Below, piece after piece: positions 44,395 to 53,344 of a DNA stretch of 64,000 bases. The translations under genes and the position numbers were made by a program. Source of the stretch: Dryocola sp032051265 (lineage in GTDB: Bacteria; Pseudomonadota; Gammaproteobacteria; Enterobacterales; Enterobacteriaceae); the NCBI GenBank assembly GCA_032051265.1, contig DAMBYU010000002.1, positions 310,001-374,000 on the forward strand, read 5' to 3'. Position 1 is the stretch's first letter. Every line of letters starts with the position of its first letter. Under the pieces are notes generated by a model, which was given only the letters and a program-made list of their open reading frames with translations, did no database searches and had not been told where the DNA came from.

Positions 44395-46086
44395 TCAAAA
44401 AGTCGCCCAGTTATCGTCGCTTTCTGCTGCCGGAGCCGGTTTCAGCTTCGCTACTTTAGCCACGACAGGCTTCGCCGCTTGTGCCTGCGCACTCAAACGG
44501 AAGATGCCCACGGCGGCGGTCAGGCGCTCTGCCTGCTCCTCCAGCGAGACGGCGGCGGCCGTCGCCTCTTCCACAAGCGAGGCGTTTTGCTGCGTCACAT
44601 TATCCATTTCGTTAATGGCCTGGCCGACCTGCTGAATGCCACGGCTTTGCTCGTCGGACGCGGCGGCGATTTCCAGCATGATGTCCGTTACGCGTCGTAC
44701 CGCGTCAACCAGCCCGCTCATGGTTTCACCCGCATGGACCACCTGTTCGGAACCTGAATCAATTAAAGAGACGGATTCGCTAATCAGGCCCTCGATTTCT
44801 TTGGCCGCCTGCGCGCTGCGCTGCGCCAGCGTGCGCACTTCACTTGCCACAACGGCAAAGCCACGGCCTTGTTCCCCGGCGCGTGCGGCTTCCACGGCGG
44901 CATTAAGCGCCAGAATATTGGTCTGGAAAGCGATGCTGTTGATTACCGCGGTGATCTCAGAAATCTTTTTAGAGCTGGTGGAGATGTTATTCATGGTTTT
45001 CACAACGCCTGAAACGATGCGTCCGCCGTCACTGGCTTTTTTCGATGCATCTTCTGCAAGCTTGCTGGCGTGATGGGCGTTATCGGCGTTCTGTTTTACC
45101 GTCGAGGTTAGCTGCTCCATGCTGGCCGCCGTTTGCTCAATCGCCGCCGCCTGCTCTTCGGTGCGGGAAGACAGATCCGTGTTGCCGGCGGAAATTTCGC
45201 TGGTTCCGTGGTAAATGGCTTCAGCGCCTTCACGCACCGAACCTACCGTTTTAACCAGCGCAGACTGCATATCCTGTAAGTACTGACTAAGCTTACCGAT
45301 TTCGCTGCGCCCGCACGCCTGTTGCGGGAGCGTTAAGTCTCCGCCAGCGATGCGTTCAATACGCGTTGCTGCCTCTTGCAAAGGCCCAATCACGACACGG
45401 CGCAGCAGCACGAACGTAATGATGGTCATGAACAACGCCACGGCAAACGCACCGGCCATTACCATCACGCTCAGTCGCGTACGCGCCTGTGCTTCGGCGC
45501 GTAACGCCGAGGCTCTTTCAGTCCGGATAGCGATGGCTTTGAGCAATATGCTATTGTAATTAGCGTCGAGTTTGCGCGCCTCTTCGTTTTCATGTCTGAT
45601 AATCGCCTCGAACATGCCGTTTTTGGCAAATTTGATCATCGGCAGCATGCCCTGATTGATATAGGCATCAAAATTGCTGCGCAAATCAGCGTCCAGCGCT
45701 TCATCCGCCGGGGTTTTTACCCGACGATTCATATATGAATTAAACCCCTCCTGCGCCTGTTTAATACGTTTTTCCGCTTCAGCGACATTAAGTTTGTTAC
45801 CTTCCATATCACCTACGCGTACTGCGGCACCTGCATGAATGACGTTCAGGCGCGCCGTGCGCAGATGGTTTGAACTGTTCGAGATACCCATGCGGACCTG
45901 AATTTCTTCAGTAACGTCCTGCAGCGCCTTATCGCTCTGGATTAAGAAATAGCTCGCCAGCGCAATGCATAAGGCAAATAAAACCAGGATCCCACCAAGA
46001 ATGGCGCTAAACAGCGGGACCAGGCGGATGTGATGCCAGAAATTTACTGTGCCATGTTGAGTGAGGGTTTTTGTAGCCATATCCAT
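44395..46086 (-). CDS. trg: Trg, ribose/galactose chemoreceptor, with a C-terminal NWATF tail
   Basis: The 563 residues align with E. coli Trg: HHIRLVPLFSAILGGILVLF at the first membrane helix, LRTARLNVIHAGAA and RRVKTPADEALDADL in the sensor, then HAMP and a canonical signalling domain. Trg receives ribose- and galactose-binding proteins in the periplasm. Unlike E. coli Trg, which ends without a tether, this protein has a roughly 35-residue Ala/Lys/Pro-rich linker ending in NWATF. That fits the xWxxF CheR/CheB-binding pentapeptide. A FliA promoter lies 34 bases upstream. Confidence 0.88.
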   Translation of the reverse strand: MDMATKTLTQHGTVNFWHHIRLVPLFSAILGGILVLFALCIALASYFLIQSDKALQDVTEEIQVRMGISNSSNHLRTARLNVIHAGAAVRVGDMEGNKLNVAEAEKRIKQAQEGFNSYMNRRVKTPADEALDADLRSNFDAYINQGMLPMIKFAKNGMFEAIIRHENEEARKLDANYNSILLKAIAIRTERASALRAEAQARTRLSVMVMAGAFAVALFMTIITFVLLRRVVIGPLQEAATRIERIAGGDLTLPQQACGRSEIGKLSQYLQDMQSALVKTVGSVREGAEAIYHGTSEISAGNTDLSSRTEEQAAAIEQTAASMEQLTSTVKQNADNAHHASKLAEDASKKASDGGRIVSGVVKTMNNISTSSKKISEITAVINSIAFQTNILALNAAVEAARAGEQGRGFAVVASEVRTLAQRSAQAAKEIEGLISESVSLIDSGSEQVVHAGETMSGLVDAVRRVTDIMLEIAAASDEQSRGIQQVGQAINEMDNVTQQNASLVEEATAAAVSLEEQAERLTAAVGIFRLSAQAQAAKPVVAKVAKLKPAPAAESDDNWATF

Positions 46087-46119
46087 GGGTTCTCTTCAGA
46101 GGAAAGATGTGTAGAAACG

Positions 46120-46147
46120 TCATCGGCAAAGGGACCACAAACCCTTA
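46120..46147 (-). promoter_or_regulatory. FliA (sigma-28) promoter of trg
   Basis: On the minus strand TAAG is followed after 16 bases by GCCGATGA. This is one base off the -10 consensus GCCGATAA, with a -35 of TAAG for TAAA and spacing one base longer than ideal. Its position just before trg supports flagellar-regulon control. Confidence 0.7.
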
Positions 46148-46385
46148 TCACCAGCATGCAGAAATGTGGACTGCGTAGCAAATAACCTGCGGAAAGTTAA
46201 GTGGATCACACAATCAAACGGCAGCCCGTTTCGGCGACGACCGCCATAACCTGAAGGGATTAAATCTACTAAGCCGACAGCCTCTTCAATCTGATAACGC
46301 GGACTGTGCCTTAATCGTGCTGATACTCTTTTTGTTAAACAGGAGTAAACTGAGTGTAATTATTTGCGCAACAAGACACTGCAAG
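46148..46385. other. Intergenic region between trg and the YdeP-like gene
   Basis: No gene or strong hairpin is seen. AACAGGAGTAAACTGAGTG (near 46338) looks like a ribosome site, but no in-frame conserved start follows it; an in-frame CTG at 46350 is unlikely. It may mark a short leader peptide or a decoy. Confidence 0.4.
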
Positions 46386-48683
46386 ATGAAATTTAAATCT
46401 GCCATTAAGCCCTATCACGCCGCTGCCGGCGGCTGGGGCTCGCTCGAAGCTACCACTCGTTTTGTTATCGACAGTAAACACGCCCTGAAAAATTTGCGCA
46501 ACCTGATGCGCATGAACAAAGCCCGTGGCTTTGATTGCCCGGGCTGTGCCTGGGGCGATGATAATAAAAGCACCTTCAGCTTCTGCGAAAACGGCGCCAA
46601 AGCCGTAACCTGGGAAGCAACACGGCGCTTTATCGACGGCCAGTTTTTTGCCCGTCACAGCGTTAAAAAACTCTATCAGCAGAGCGACTATTTCCTTGAA
46701 TATCAGGGGCGTCTGACCGAACCCTTGCGCTACAACGCCCAGAGCGATCGCTACGAACCCGTAAGCTGGGATGATGCCCTGGCGCTGATTGCGCAACATA
46801 TCCACGCGCTGGAAAATCCGCACCAGATGGAGCTGTATACCTCCGGGCGCACGAGCAACGAGGCCTCTTATCTTTATCAGCTGTTTGGACGCATGGTCGG
46901 CACCAATAACTTCCCGGACTGCTCGAATATGTGCCACGAAGCCAGCGGCAACGGCCTGAAGCGCAGTATCGGCGTGGGCAAAGGCACGATTCATCTCAAC
47001 GATTTTGATCAAGCTGACGCAATCTTTGTCTTTGGGCAGAATCCCGGCACCAACCATCCGCGTATGCTCCATAGCCTGCGGCACGCCGCGGAAAACGGTG
47101 CGCAAATCGTTACCTTTAACACGCTGCGTGAGCGCGGCCTGGAGCGCTTTGCCGATCCGCAAAAGCCGCTGGAGGTGATCACCCCGCTTGCAGGCAATAT
47201 CAGCACTAATTACTACCAGCCAAATCTCGGCGGGGATATGGCGGCCGTGCGTGGCATGGCGAAAGCGCTGCTGGAAACCCATCGAGGCCAGCTTGCGCGC
47301 GGTGAAAAAGGGATTTTCGATGAGCGGTTTATCGCTGAGCATACGCATGGCATAGACGGCTGGTTTGCTGAAATCGATAACACAACCTGGGCGCACATTA
47401 CCCGGCAGTCCGGCTTAAGCGAGCAACAACTACGCGATGCCGCCGCTATCTGGCAGCAGGCTGAACGCGTGATTTGCACCTGGGCGATGGGCATTACGCA
47501 GCATAAGCATTCAGTGAATACGGTTCGCGAGATCGCCAATCTGCAGCTGCTGGGCGGCCACCTTGGCAAGCCAGGCGCGGGACTTTGCCCGGTGCGTGGC
47601 CACAGCAACGTGCAGGGTAACCGCACGATGGGCATAGATGAGAAACCGCCAGCCGCCCTGCTTGATAGCCTGGGCGCGCATTTCGAATTTACACCGCCGC
47701 GTCGGGCCGGACATAACACGGTCGAAGCGCTGGCGGCGATGCTACGCGATGAAGTCAGAGTGCTGATTGCGCTGGGTGGCAATCTGGCCGCCGCCGCGCC
47801 GGACAGCCCCCGTACAGAAGAAGCGCTGCGCCGTTGCGGGCTGACGGTGCATATCAGCACCAAGCTTAACCGCAGCCACCTGGTGCCGGGCAAAGAAGGG
47901 CTAATTCTGCCAACGCTCGGGCGTACCGAAGCGGATATGCAGGCCACGGGCCGTCAGTTTATTACCGTTGAAGATTCGTTCAGCATGGTGCATGCCTCAG
48001 AAGGCATAGGTAATCCATTAGCCGATACTCAGCGTTCTGAAACCGCCATTGTAGCGGGCATTGCCGATGCCGTTTTGGGTAAAGACAAGCTTAACTGGCT
48101 GGCGCTCGCAGATGATTACAACCTGATCCGCAATCACATTGCCGCCACGATCCCGGGCTTCCGGAACTTTAACCAGCAGTGCGAAAAACCGGGTGGATTT
48201 TATCTTGGTAACGCTGCGGCACAGCTATGTTTCAACACGCCGACCGGTAAGGCAGAATTCAGCGCGGCGCCGCTGCCTGTTTCGTTATTTGGCGATCTGG
48301 ATGCGCCCTTTGCCCTGCAAACGCTGCGCTCCCACGATCAATACAACACCACGATTTATGGCCTCGATGACCGCTATCGCGGGGTTTATGGTCAGCGCGA
48401 GGTATTGTTTATCCATCCCGAGGATATGATCGCGCAGGGTTTACAGGAAGGCGACCTGGTGGATATTGAAACGGTGTGGAACGATGGCATTACGCGCAAA
48501 GTCAGCGGATTTAAAATCGTGCCGTACAATATCCCACGCGGCAATCTGGCGGCCTATTACCCGGAAACGAACCCGTTGGTACCGCTTTCAAGCGTGGGGG
48601 ATGACACGGGCACGCCAACCTCAAAATCGGTGCCGGTAAAAATCAGCCATGCTTCATCGACGGTAAATAGTCGCATCGCGTAG
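46386..48683 (+). CDS. FdhF/YdeP-family molybdopterin oxidoreductase
   Basis: The ATG at 46386 gives 765 residues beginning MKFKSAIKPYHAAAGGWGSL, which aligns with the E. coli YdeP start (759 aa). The iron-sulfur motif FDCPGCAW followed by FCENGAKA lies near residues 50-75. The molybdopterin-binding core includes YTSGRTSNEASYLYQLFGR, PDCSNMCHE, GQNPGTNHPRM and RGHSNVQGNRTMGI. The C-terminal dinucleotide-binding domain has RSHDQYNTTIYGLDDRYRG. YdeP in E. coli is part of the EvgA acid-resistance regulon, but its substrate is unknown. Sequence distance suggests a paralogue rather than the orthologue. Confidence 0.85.
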   Translation: MKFKSAIKPYHAAAGGWGSLEATTRFVIDSKHALKNLRNLMRMNKARGFDCPGCAWGDDNKSTFSFCENGAKAVTWEATRRFIDGQFFARHSVKKLYQQSDYFLEYQGRLTEPLRYNAQSDRYEPVSWDDALALIAQHIHALENPHQMELYTSGRTSNEASYLYQLFGRMVGTNNFPDCSNMCHEASGNGLKRSIGVGKGTIHLNDFDQADAIFVFGQNPGTNHPRMLHSLRHAAENGAQIVTFNTLRERGLERFADPQKPLEVITPLAGNISTNYYQPNLGGDMAAVRGMAKALLETHRGQLARGEKGIFDERFIAEHTHGIDGWFAEIDNTTWAHITRQSGLSEQQLRDAAAIWQQAERVICTWAMGITQHKHSVNTVREIANLQLLGGHLGKPGAGLCPVRGHSNVQGNRTMGIDEKPPAALLDSLGAHFEFTPPRRAGHNTVEALAAMLRDEVRVLIALGGNLAAAAPDSPRTEEALRRCGLTVHISTKLNRSHLVPGKEGLILPTLGRTEADMQATGRQFITVEDSFSMVHASEGIGNPLADTQRSETAIVAGIADAVLGKDKLNWLALADDYNLIRNHIAATIPGFRNFNQQCEKPGGFYLGNAAAQLCFNTPTGKAEFSAAPLPVSLFGDLDAPFALQTLRSHDQYNTTIYGLDDRYRGVYGQREVLFIHPEDMIAQGLQEGDLVDIETVWNDGITRKVSGFKIVPYNIPRGNLAAYYPETNPLVPLSSVGDDTGTPTSKSVPVKISHASSTVNSRIA

Positions 48684-48711
48684 GCACCCCTGACTCGCTA
48701 TTATCTCTTCC

Positions 48712-48737
48712 GGTCGGGTAGCGCCCTTAGCCCGACC
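48712..48737. repeat. REP-like palindrome after the YdeP-like gene
   Basis: GGTCGGG and CCCGACC flank TAGCGCCCTTAG. TCGGGTAGCGC and the flank CCCGACCGCC match the unit at 31193-31217 (TCGGGTGGCGC, CCCGACCGCC). The two are probably members of one dispersed REP family. Confidence 0.55.
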
Positions 48738-48795
48738 GCCTCCAGCGCAGCAACCCCTGTGCAATAAATGCGAAATTTCTTCTTAACAACTTTGC

Positions 48796-48822
48796 AATAT
48801 CATAGCGTCAGATTATGATATT
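48796..48822. promoter_or_regulatory. Perfect 9-bp inverted repeat upstream of the PQQ dehydrogenase gene
   Basis: AATATCATA and TATGATATT are exact complements with a 9-base spacer, about 200 bases before the start codon in a 340-bp gap without genes. This is a plausible dimeric-regulator operator. A smaller hairpin CCTTTC-N4-GAAAGG lies at 48857-48872. No regulator is adjacent. Confidence 0.45.
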
Positions 48823-49023
48823 CGCAGCATTCACCATTTGGTTCGTTATAAATCGCCCTTTCGCCTGAAAGGCGGTCGCGCTCGCGCCAGATGCGTTCAT
48901 GTTTACCCCAACCGGTACACAACAGGCGATTTCCTGTGACAGGGAGACGCGGTGGCACTGTAAGTTTAAGAAACAATAATTATGGAACATACTACAAGGA
49001 AGATGTTCCGACAGGAGAACGTT

Positions 49024-51414
49024 ATGGTAAGTCATACTCCCCCACGCGGCCTGGCCCTGGCGCTGCTGTGGGTACTCGGCGGATTGATGGCCCTCATTGG
49101 TCTCGCCATCGGCATCGGCGGGGCTTATTTAGTCTCGCTGGGCGGCAGCTGGTACTTCCTGCTGATGGGCATCGTGATGCTTATTTCCGCCGTTTTGATC
49201 CTCAGGAAAAAAACCTCCGGGCTTATGCTTTACGCCCTCGCCTTTATTTGCACCATCTTCTGGGCCATCAGCGATGCGGGTATGGATTTCTGGCCGCTGT
49301 TTTCTCGCCTGTTTACCTTTGCGGTACTGGCGTTCCTCGCGGCTCTCGCCTGGCCGATTTTGCGCGCTGTAAATACTTCAACGCCGGTAAAAAAAGCGCC
49401 CGCTTACGGTATCGCAGCCCTCCTCGCCGTTTGTATGCTGATCGGCGCAGGCTGGATGTTTGTCCCGCAGGTGCAGGTCGCTGCTAATGAAGAGGTGCCG
49501 GTTAAGCCGGTTGCCGCAGGCGAAGCACAAAAAGAGTGGAAGCACTGGGGCAATACCACCCACGGCGACCGCTTTGCCGCGCTTGATCAAATCAATAAAG
49601 GCAACGTTTCCGACCTTAAAGTTGCCTGGGTTGCCCATACCGGTGATATCCCGCAGAGCAACGGCTCTGGTGCGGAAGATCAAAATACCCCGCTACAGAT
49701 TGGCGACACGCTGTTTGTCTGTACGCCCTACAGCAAAGTGCTGGCGCTGGATGTGGATTCCGGTAAAGAAAAGTGGCGTTTCGACAGCAAGGCTACCGCG
49801 CCAAACTGGCAGCGCTGCCGTGGTTTAGGCTATTACGAAGAAACGACTCAGCAAGCTGCCGCAACGCCTGCAGAACCTGCTCAGCCAGCGGTCTGCCCTC
49901 GCCGCCTGTTCCTGCCAACCACCGATGCGCGTCTGCTGGCGATCAACGCGGATAACGGTCAGCTATGCGATGACTTTGGCGACCATGGGACCGTGGATCT
50001 GAAAGTTGGCATGGGCGAAGTTAAACCTGGCTACTACCAGCAAACCTCCACGCCGCTCGTGGCGGGTAATCTGGTGGTGGTTGGAGGACGCGTGGCGGAT
50101 AACTTCTCCACCGGCGAACCTCCGGGCGTAGTGCGCGCTTATGACGTGCACACCGGCAAACTGGCCTGGGCATGGGATCCGGGTAACCCGGCGATTACCG
50201 GCGTGCCGCCAGAAGGCCAGACCTACACGCGTGGTACGCCAAACGTGTGGTCAGCAATGTCTTATGACGCGAAGCTGGGCCTGATTTATCTGCCAACCGG
50301 TAACGCCACGCCTGACTTCTTCGGCGGCACGCGTACTCCGGAAGATGATAAATACAGCTCTTCTATCGTGGCCGTTGAGGCAGCGACGGGCCAGGTGCGC
50401 TGGCATTATCAGACCACTCATCACGATTTATGGGACTTCGACCTGCCGGCACAGCCGCTATTGTACGATCTGCCGGACGGCAAAGGCAGCACCACGCCGG
50501 TTATCGTTCAGATCTCCAAGCAGGGCATGATCTTCATGCTTAACCGCGAAACCGGCGAGCCGGTGGCGAAAGTGGAAGAGCGTCCGGTGCCGCAGGGCAA
50601 TATTAAAGGCGAGCGCTATTCAAAAACCCAGCCCTACTCTGTCGGCATGCCGATGATTGGCAACGAAACGCTCAAAGAATCGGATATGTGGGGCGCGACG
50701 CCAATCGATCTGCTGATGTGCCGTATCCAGTTCAAAGGCATGCGCCACGAAGGCGTCTTTACTCCGCCGGGCCTGGATCGCTCCCTGCAATTTCCAGGTT
50801 CGCTGGGCGGTATGAACTGGGGCGGCGTTTCCGTTGACCCGAACAACAGCCTGATGTTCGTCAACGATATGCGTCTGGGTCTGGCGAACTACATGGTGCC
50901 GCGCGCAAACGTTGCAAAAGACGCAAGCGGTATTGAGATGGGTATTGTACCGATGGACGGTACGCCGTTCGGCGCGATGCGTGAACGCTTCCTGTCGCCG
51001 CTGGGCATTCCGTGCCAGAAACCACCTTTTGGCACCATGTCTGCCGTCGATCTGAAGTCCGGGAAGATTGTCTGGCAGGTGCCGGTTGGCACCGTACAGG
51101 ATACCGGCCCGTTAGGCATCCGTATGCATATGCCAATCCCGATCGGTATGCCAACCCTGGGCGCGTCGCTCTCGACGCAGTCTGGTCTGCTGTTCTTCGC
51201 GGGTACGCAGGATTTCTATCTGCGAGCTTTTGATACCGCAAACGGCAAAGAGATCTGGAAATCTCGCCTGCCGGTCGGCAGCCAGTCCGGTCCTATGACC
51301 TATGTGTCGCCAAAAACCGGTAAGCAATACATTGTGATTAACGCCGGCGGGGCGCGTCAGTCTCCTGACCGTGGCGATTACATTATTGCTTATGCGTTGC
51401 CTGATTCGCAGTAG
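49024..51414 (+). CDS. Gcd-like membrane-bound PQQ-dependent dehydrogenase
   Basis: The ATG at 49024 follows ACAGGAGAACG and gives 796 residues. Five N-terminal membrane helices (about 10-140) anchor a periplasmic eight-bladed PQQ propeller (about 165-796). HHDLWDFDLPAQP holds the catalytic Asp region of glucose dehydrogenase (Asp466 in E. coli). At the position of E. coli His775 (SAGGHGSFG), the important glucose-site histidine, this protein has NAGGARQSP. It is therefore a family member of uncertain substrate (glucose, another sugar, quinate or shikimate). Electrons would pass to ubiquinone. Confidence 0.85.
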   Translation: MVSHTPPRGLALALLWVLGGLMALIGLAIGIGGAYLVSLGGSWYFLLMGIVMLISAVLILRKKTSGLMLYALAFICTIFWAISDAGMDFWPLFSRLFTFAVLAFLAALAWPILRAVNTSTPVKKAPAYGIAALLAVCMLIGAGWMFVPQVQVAANEEVPVKPVAAGEAQKEWKHWGNTTHGDRFAALDQINKGNVSDLKVAWVAHTGDIPQSNGSGAEDQNTPLQIGDTLFVCTPYSKVLALDVDSGKEKWRFDSKATAPNWQRCRGLGYYEETTQQAAATPAEPAQPAVCPRRLFLPTTDARLLAINADNGQLCDDFGDHGTVDLKVGMGEVKPGYYQQTSTPLVAGNLVVVGGRVADNFSTGEPPGVVRAYDVHTGKLAWAWDPGNPAITGVPPEGQTYTRGTPNVWSAMSYDAKLGLIYLPTGNATPDFFGGTRTPEDDKYSSSIVAVEAATGQVRWHYQTTHHDLWDFDLPAQPLLYDLPDGKGSTTPVIVQISKQGMIFMLNRETGEPVAKVEERPVPQGNIKGERYSKTQPYSVGMPMIGNETLKESDMWGATPIDLLMCRIQFKGMRHEGVFTPPGLDRSLQFPGSLGGMNWGGVSVDPNNSLMFVNDMRLGLANYMVPRANVAKDASGIEMGIVPMDGTPFGAMRERFLSPLGIPCQKPPFGTMSAVDLKSGKIVWQVPVGTVQDTGPLGIRMHMPIPIGMPTLGASLSTQSGLLFFAGTQDFYLRAFDTANGKEIWKSRLPVGSQSGPMTYVSPKTGKQYIVINAGGARQSPDRGDYIIAYALPDSQ

Positions 51415-51467
51415 TTAACAATGGCGGGTGGCGTTTGCCCACCCGCCCGTATGTTTAGTTACCCCCC

Positions 51468-51857
51468 TCAGGCGAAGCTAAAGCCTTCATCAGCCCAGCC
51501 GGTAATTCCCCCTAACATAATTTTGACCGGTCGTCCCAGACGAGCCAGCTTCAGGGCTGCCCGATCCGCGCCGTTGCAGTGCGGTCCGGCGCAGTACACC
51601 ACAAACAGCGTATCAGCTGGCCATTCATGCATGCGTTCTGCGTTTATATCACGGTGCCGCAGGTGCAAAGCGCCTGGAATATGCCGACGGGTAAAAGCTT
51701 CCGGTGACCCCACCACATGTAACAGAACAAAGTCCATATCGCCTTCTTTCATCGCGGAGTGAACATCATCGCAGTCTGTTTCAAGGTTGAGGCGTTGCAA
51801 AAAATGGGCAGCGGTAATTTCTGGTGCGGCGGCCGGATAGTCAGTTACGTAGCTCAT
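51468..51857 (-). CDS. Single-domain rhodanese
   Basis: The start at 51857 (MSYVTDYPAAAPEIT) has AAGGAG at good spacing; an ATG two codons upstream is too close to it. The 129 residues form one rhodanese domain with DFVLLHVVGSPEAFTRRHIP and the active-site loop VVYCAGPHCNGADRAA. Cys89 is the catalytic cysteine and Cys94 is a second one in the loop. It would carry sulfane sulfur in the cytoplasm. It is divergent from an FtrA-type regulator, which probably controls it. Confidence 0.87.
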   Translation of the reverse strand: MSYVTDYPAAAPEITAAHFLQRLNLETDCDDVHSAMKEGDMDFVLLHVVGSPEAFTRRHIPGALHLRHRDINAERMHEWPADTLFVVYCAGPHCNGADRAALKLARLGRPVKIMLGGITGWADEGFSFA

Positions 51858-51921
51858 AAGCATTCTCCTTTGTGTGAGACACCACTATAAGGCCGTGCCG
51901 CTGGCTTGACAGGTGGCAGGA

Positions 51922-52929
51922 ATGACGGATAGCGTGAAGATCATGACAATTAATCCCGCAGGTAATGTTTTGCAGAACCCTTTAGTTGTTGCCCTGGCCT
52001 ATGACGGACTCTGTACCTTCGAATTTGGCGTTGCCGTGGAAATCTTCGGGCTTGCCAGGCCGGAGATGGGCGACGACTGGTATCGTTTCGCCGTGGCGGG
52101 CGTCGATAAGGGCGAGCTTCGCGCAACGGGTGGGATTCGCCTTGCGGTAGATGGCGGCCTTGAACTGCTGGCGCTGGCCGGCACAATCATTGTGCCGGGC
52201 TGGCGGGGTGCCGATGAGCCCGTGCCGGATGAGCTATGTAATGCGCTGGCCGCCGCACACCTTCGTGGCGCGAGGATAATGTCTATCTGCTCTGGGGTGT
52301 TTGTGCTGGCGGCCGCCGGCCTGCTCACTAACCGACAGGCCACCACGCACTGGCGGTACACCGATTTACTTCAGCAACGCTATCCGGACATTCAGGTTAC
52401 GCCAGACGTTTTGTATATCGATAATGGCAACGTCCTGACCTCCGCAGGCAGTGCGGCGGGCATCGATCTCTGCTTACATCTGGTAAGACGCGATTATGGC
52501 AGCGCCGCGGCCAATACTGTTGCTCGCAGGCTGGTCGTTCCGCCCCACCGCGACGGCGGTCAGGCGCAGTTTATCGAACAGGCCGTGCCGGTAACGTATG
52601 AAAGCCATCGGCTAAGCCCGCTGTTCGATCATCTCCATGCCAGCCTGGCCGAAGAGCATAGCGTGGCTACGCTTGCAAAATTTGTCGGCATGAGCCCGCG
52701 TACTTTTCTGCGGCGCTTCGCAGCGGCGACGGGCACTACGCCCGCAAGATGGTTATTAACCGCACGTTTAGCCAGAAGCCGGGATTTACTGGAGAACAGC
52801 GCTTTATCCATCGAAAAGATTGCCCAGCAGACGGGATTTGGCAGCGCCGCCACCTTACGCCATCATTTCCGGACGCAGCTTGCCACTACCCCTGCAACCT
52901 ACCGCAAAACTTTTACATCACTTGGCTAA
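51922..52929 (+). CDS. FtrA-type transcriptional regulator (DJ-1/PfpI-like domain plus AraC HTH)
   Basis: About 335 residues; ATGs at 51922 and 51943 and a GTG at 51913 are all possible starts. The N-terminal glutamine-amidotransferase-like domain (about 15-185) has a nucleophile-elbow cysteine in IMSICSGVFVLAAAG. It is followed by an AraC double HTH (about 230-330, VGMSPRTFLRRFAAATGTTP and IEKIAQQTGFGSAATLRHHF). Proteins called FtrA have this layout. It is divergent from the rhodanese gene with only about 60 bases between, so it very likely regulates that gene. Confidence 0.87.
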   Translation: MTDSVKIMTINPAGNVLQNPLVVALAYDGLCTFEFGVAVEIFGLARPEMGDDWYRFAVAGVDKGELRATGGIRLAVDGGLELLALAGTIIVPGWRGADEPVPDELCNALAAAHLRGARIMSICSGVFVLAAAGLLTNRQATTHWRYTDLLQQRYPDIQVTPDVLYIDNGNVLTSAGSAAGIDLCLHLVRRDYGSAAANTVARRLVVPPHRDGGQAQFIEQAVPVTYESHRLSPLFDHLHASLAEEHSVATLAKFVGMSPRTFLRRFAAATGTTPARWLLTARLARSRDLLENSALSIEKIAQQTGFGSAATLRHHFRTQLATTPATYRKTFTSLG

Positions 52930-52940
52930 TAATTTACCAG

Positions 52941-52975
52941 CGGTTAGGTTTTGTTTAACTTTCGTCCACTATAAT
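52941..52975 (+). promoter_or_regulatory. PhoP-box promoter of mgtS
   Basis: CGGTTA-GGTTT-TGTTTA (52941-52957) is a PhoP direct repeat with 5-base spacing; the second half is perfect and the first matches four of six bases. Twelve bases later comes a perfect -10, TATAAT (52970-52975). This is the layout of class I PhoP promoters. The predicted leader before mgtS is about 68 bases. Confidence 0.8.
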
Positions 52976-53049
52976 GCTTGCACTCTGATGAGAAAATTTT
53001 AATTAACGAGAGGTATTTCTATAGAAATGCGCAACAACGAGGGCTAATT

Positions 53050-53145
53050 ATGCTGGGAAATATGAACGTATTTATAGCAGTGCTGGGATTTATTGTTTTT
53101 TCCGGGTTTCTTGCTGCTTACTTAAGCCACAAATGGGATGACTGA
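53050..53145 (+). CDS. mgtS: MgtS (YneM), 31-residue inner-membrane protein of magnesium homeostasis
   Basis: The 31 codons translate to MLGNMNVFIAVLGFIVFSGF, then LAAYLSHKWDD, differing from E. coli MgtS at only a few positions. One transmembrane helix spans about residues 5-25. In E. coli, MgtS is made in low magnesium under PhoPQ control, protects the transporter MgtA from degradation and also acts on PitA. The gene is easily missed because it is so short. A PhoP promoter precedes it and a terminator follows. Confidence 0.95.
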   Translation: MLGNMNVFIAVLGFIVFSGFLAAYLSHKWDD

Positions 53146-53171
53146 TGAACGGTGACCTACCCCCGCCAACC

Positions 53172-53208
53172 GTGCCCCTCGCAGATGCAAATCTCGGGGG
53201 GCATTTTT
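53172..53208 (+). terminator. mgtS terminator
   Basis: TGCCCC pairs with GGGGCA, with an inner AGAT/ATCT stem capped by GCAA, and five T residues follow. It ends mgtS before the opposite-strand mgrR candidate. Confidence 0.85.
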
Positions 53209-53232
53209 ATGCGGACTTGATCTCCGGCAGAT

Positions 53233-53338
53233 AAAAAAAACCGCCACTATGGGTGACGGTTCAAAGCTGCATGGATAGATTTTTATTATCAGTGAAACCA
53301 CGCAGATAATAATGTTTATTTTTGCGCAAATCCCACCA
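53233..53338 (-). ncRNA. mgrR: Probable MgrR small RNA
   Basis: On the minus strand a PhoP-type promoter precedes a roughly 106-base stretch with no ORF. It ends in a strong terminator: ACCGTCAC-CCATA-GTGGCGGT with eight T residues (53260 to 53233). E. coli MgrR is an Hfq-bound, PhoP-activated RNA of about 98 bases located next to mgtS; it represses eptB. Synteny, promoter type, length and the Hfq-friendly poly-U tail all agree. I could not compare the sequence base by base, so the name rests on context. Confidence 0.65.
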
Positions 53339-53344
53339 CGCAAC

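Noticed and set aside
46335..47396. 353-residue open frame opposite the YdeP-like gene
   Set aside because: The plus-strand protein matches YdeP throughout, including its Fe-S and molybdopterin motifs. The reverse frame has no recognisable domain.
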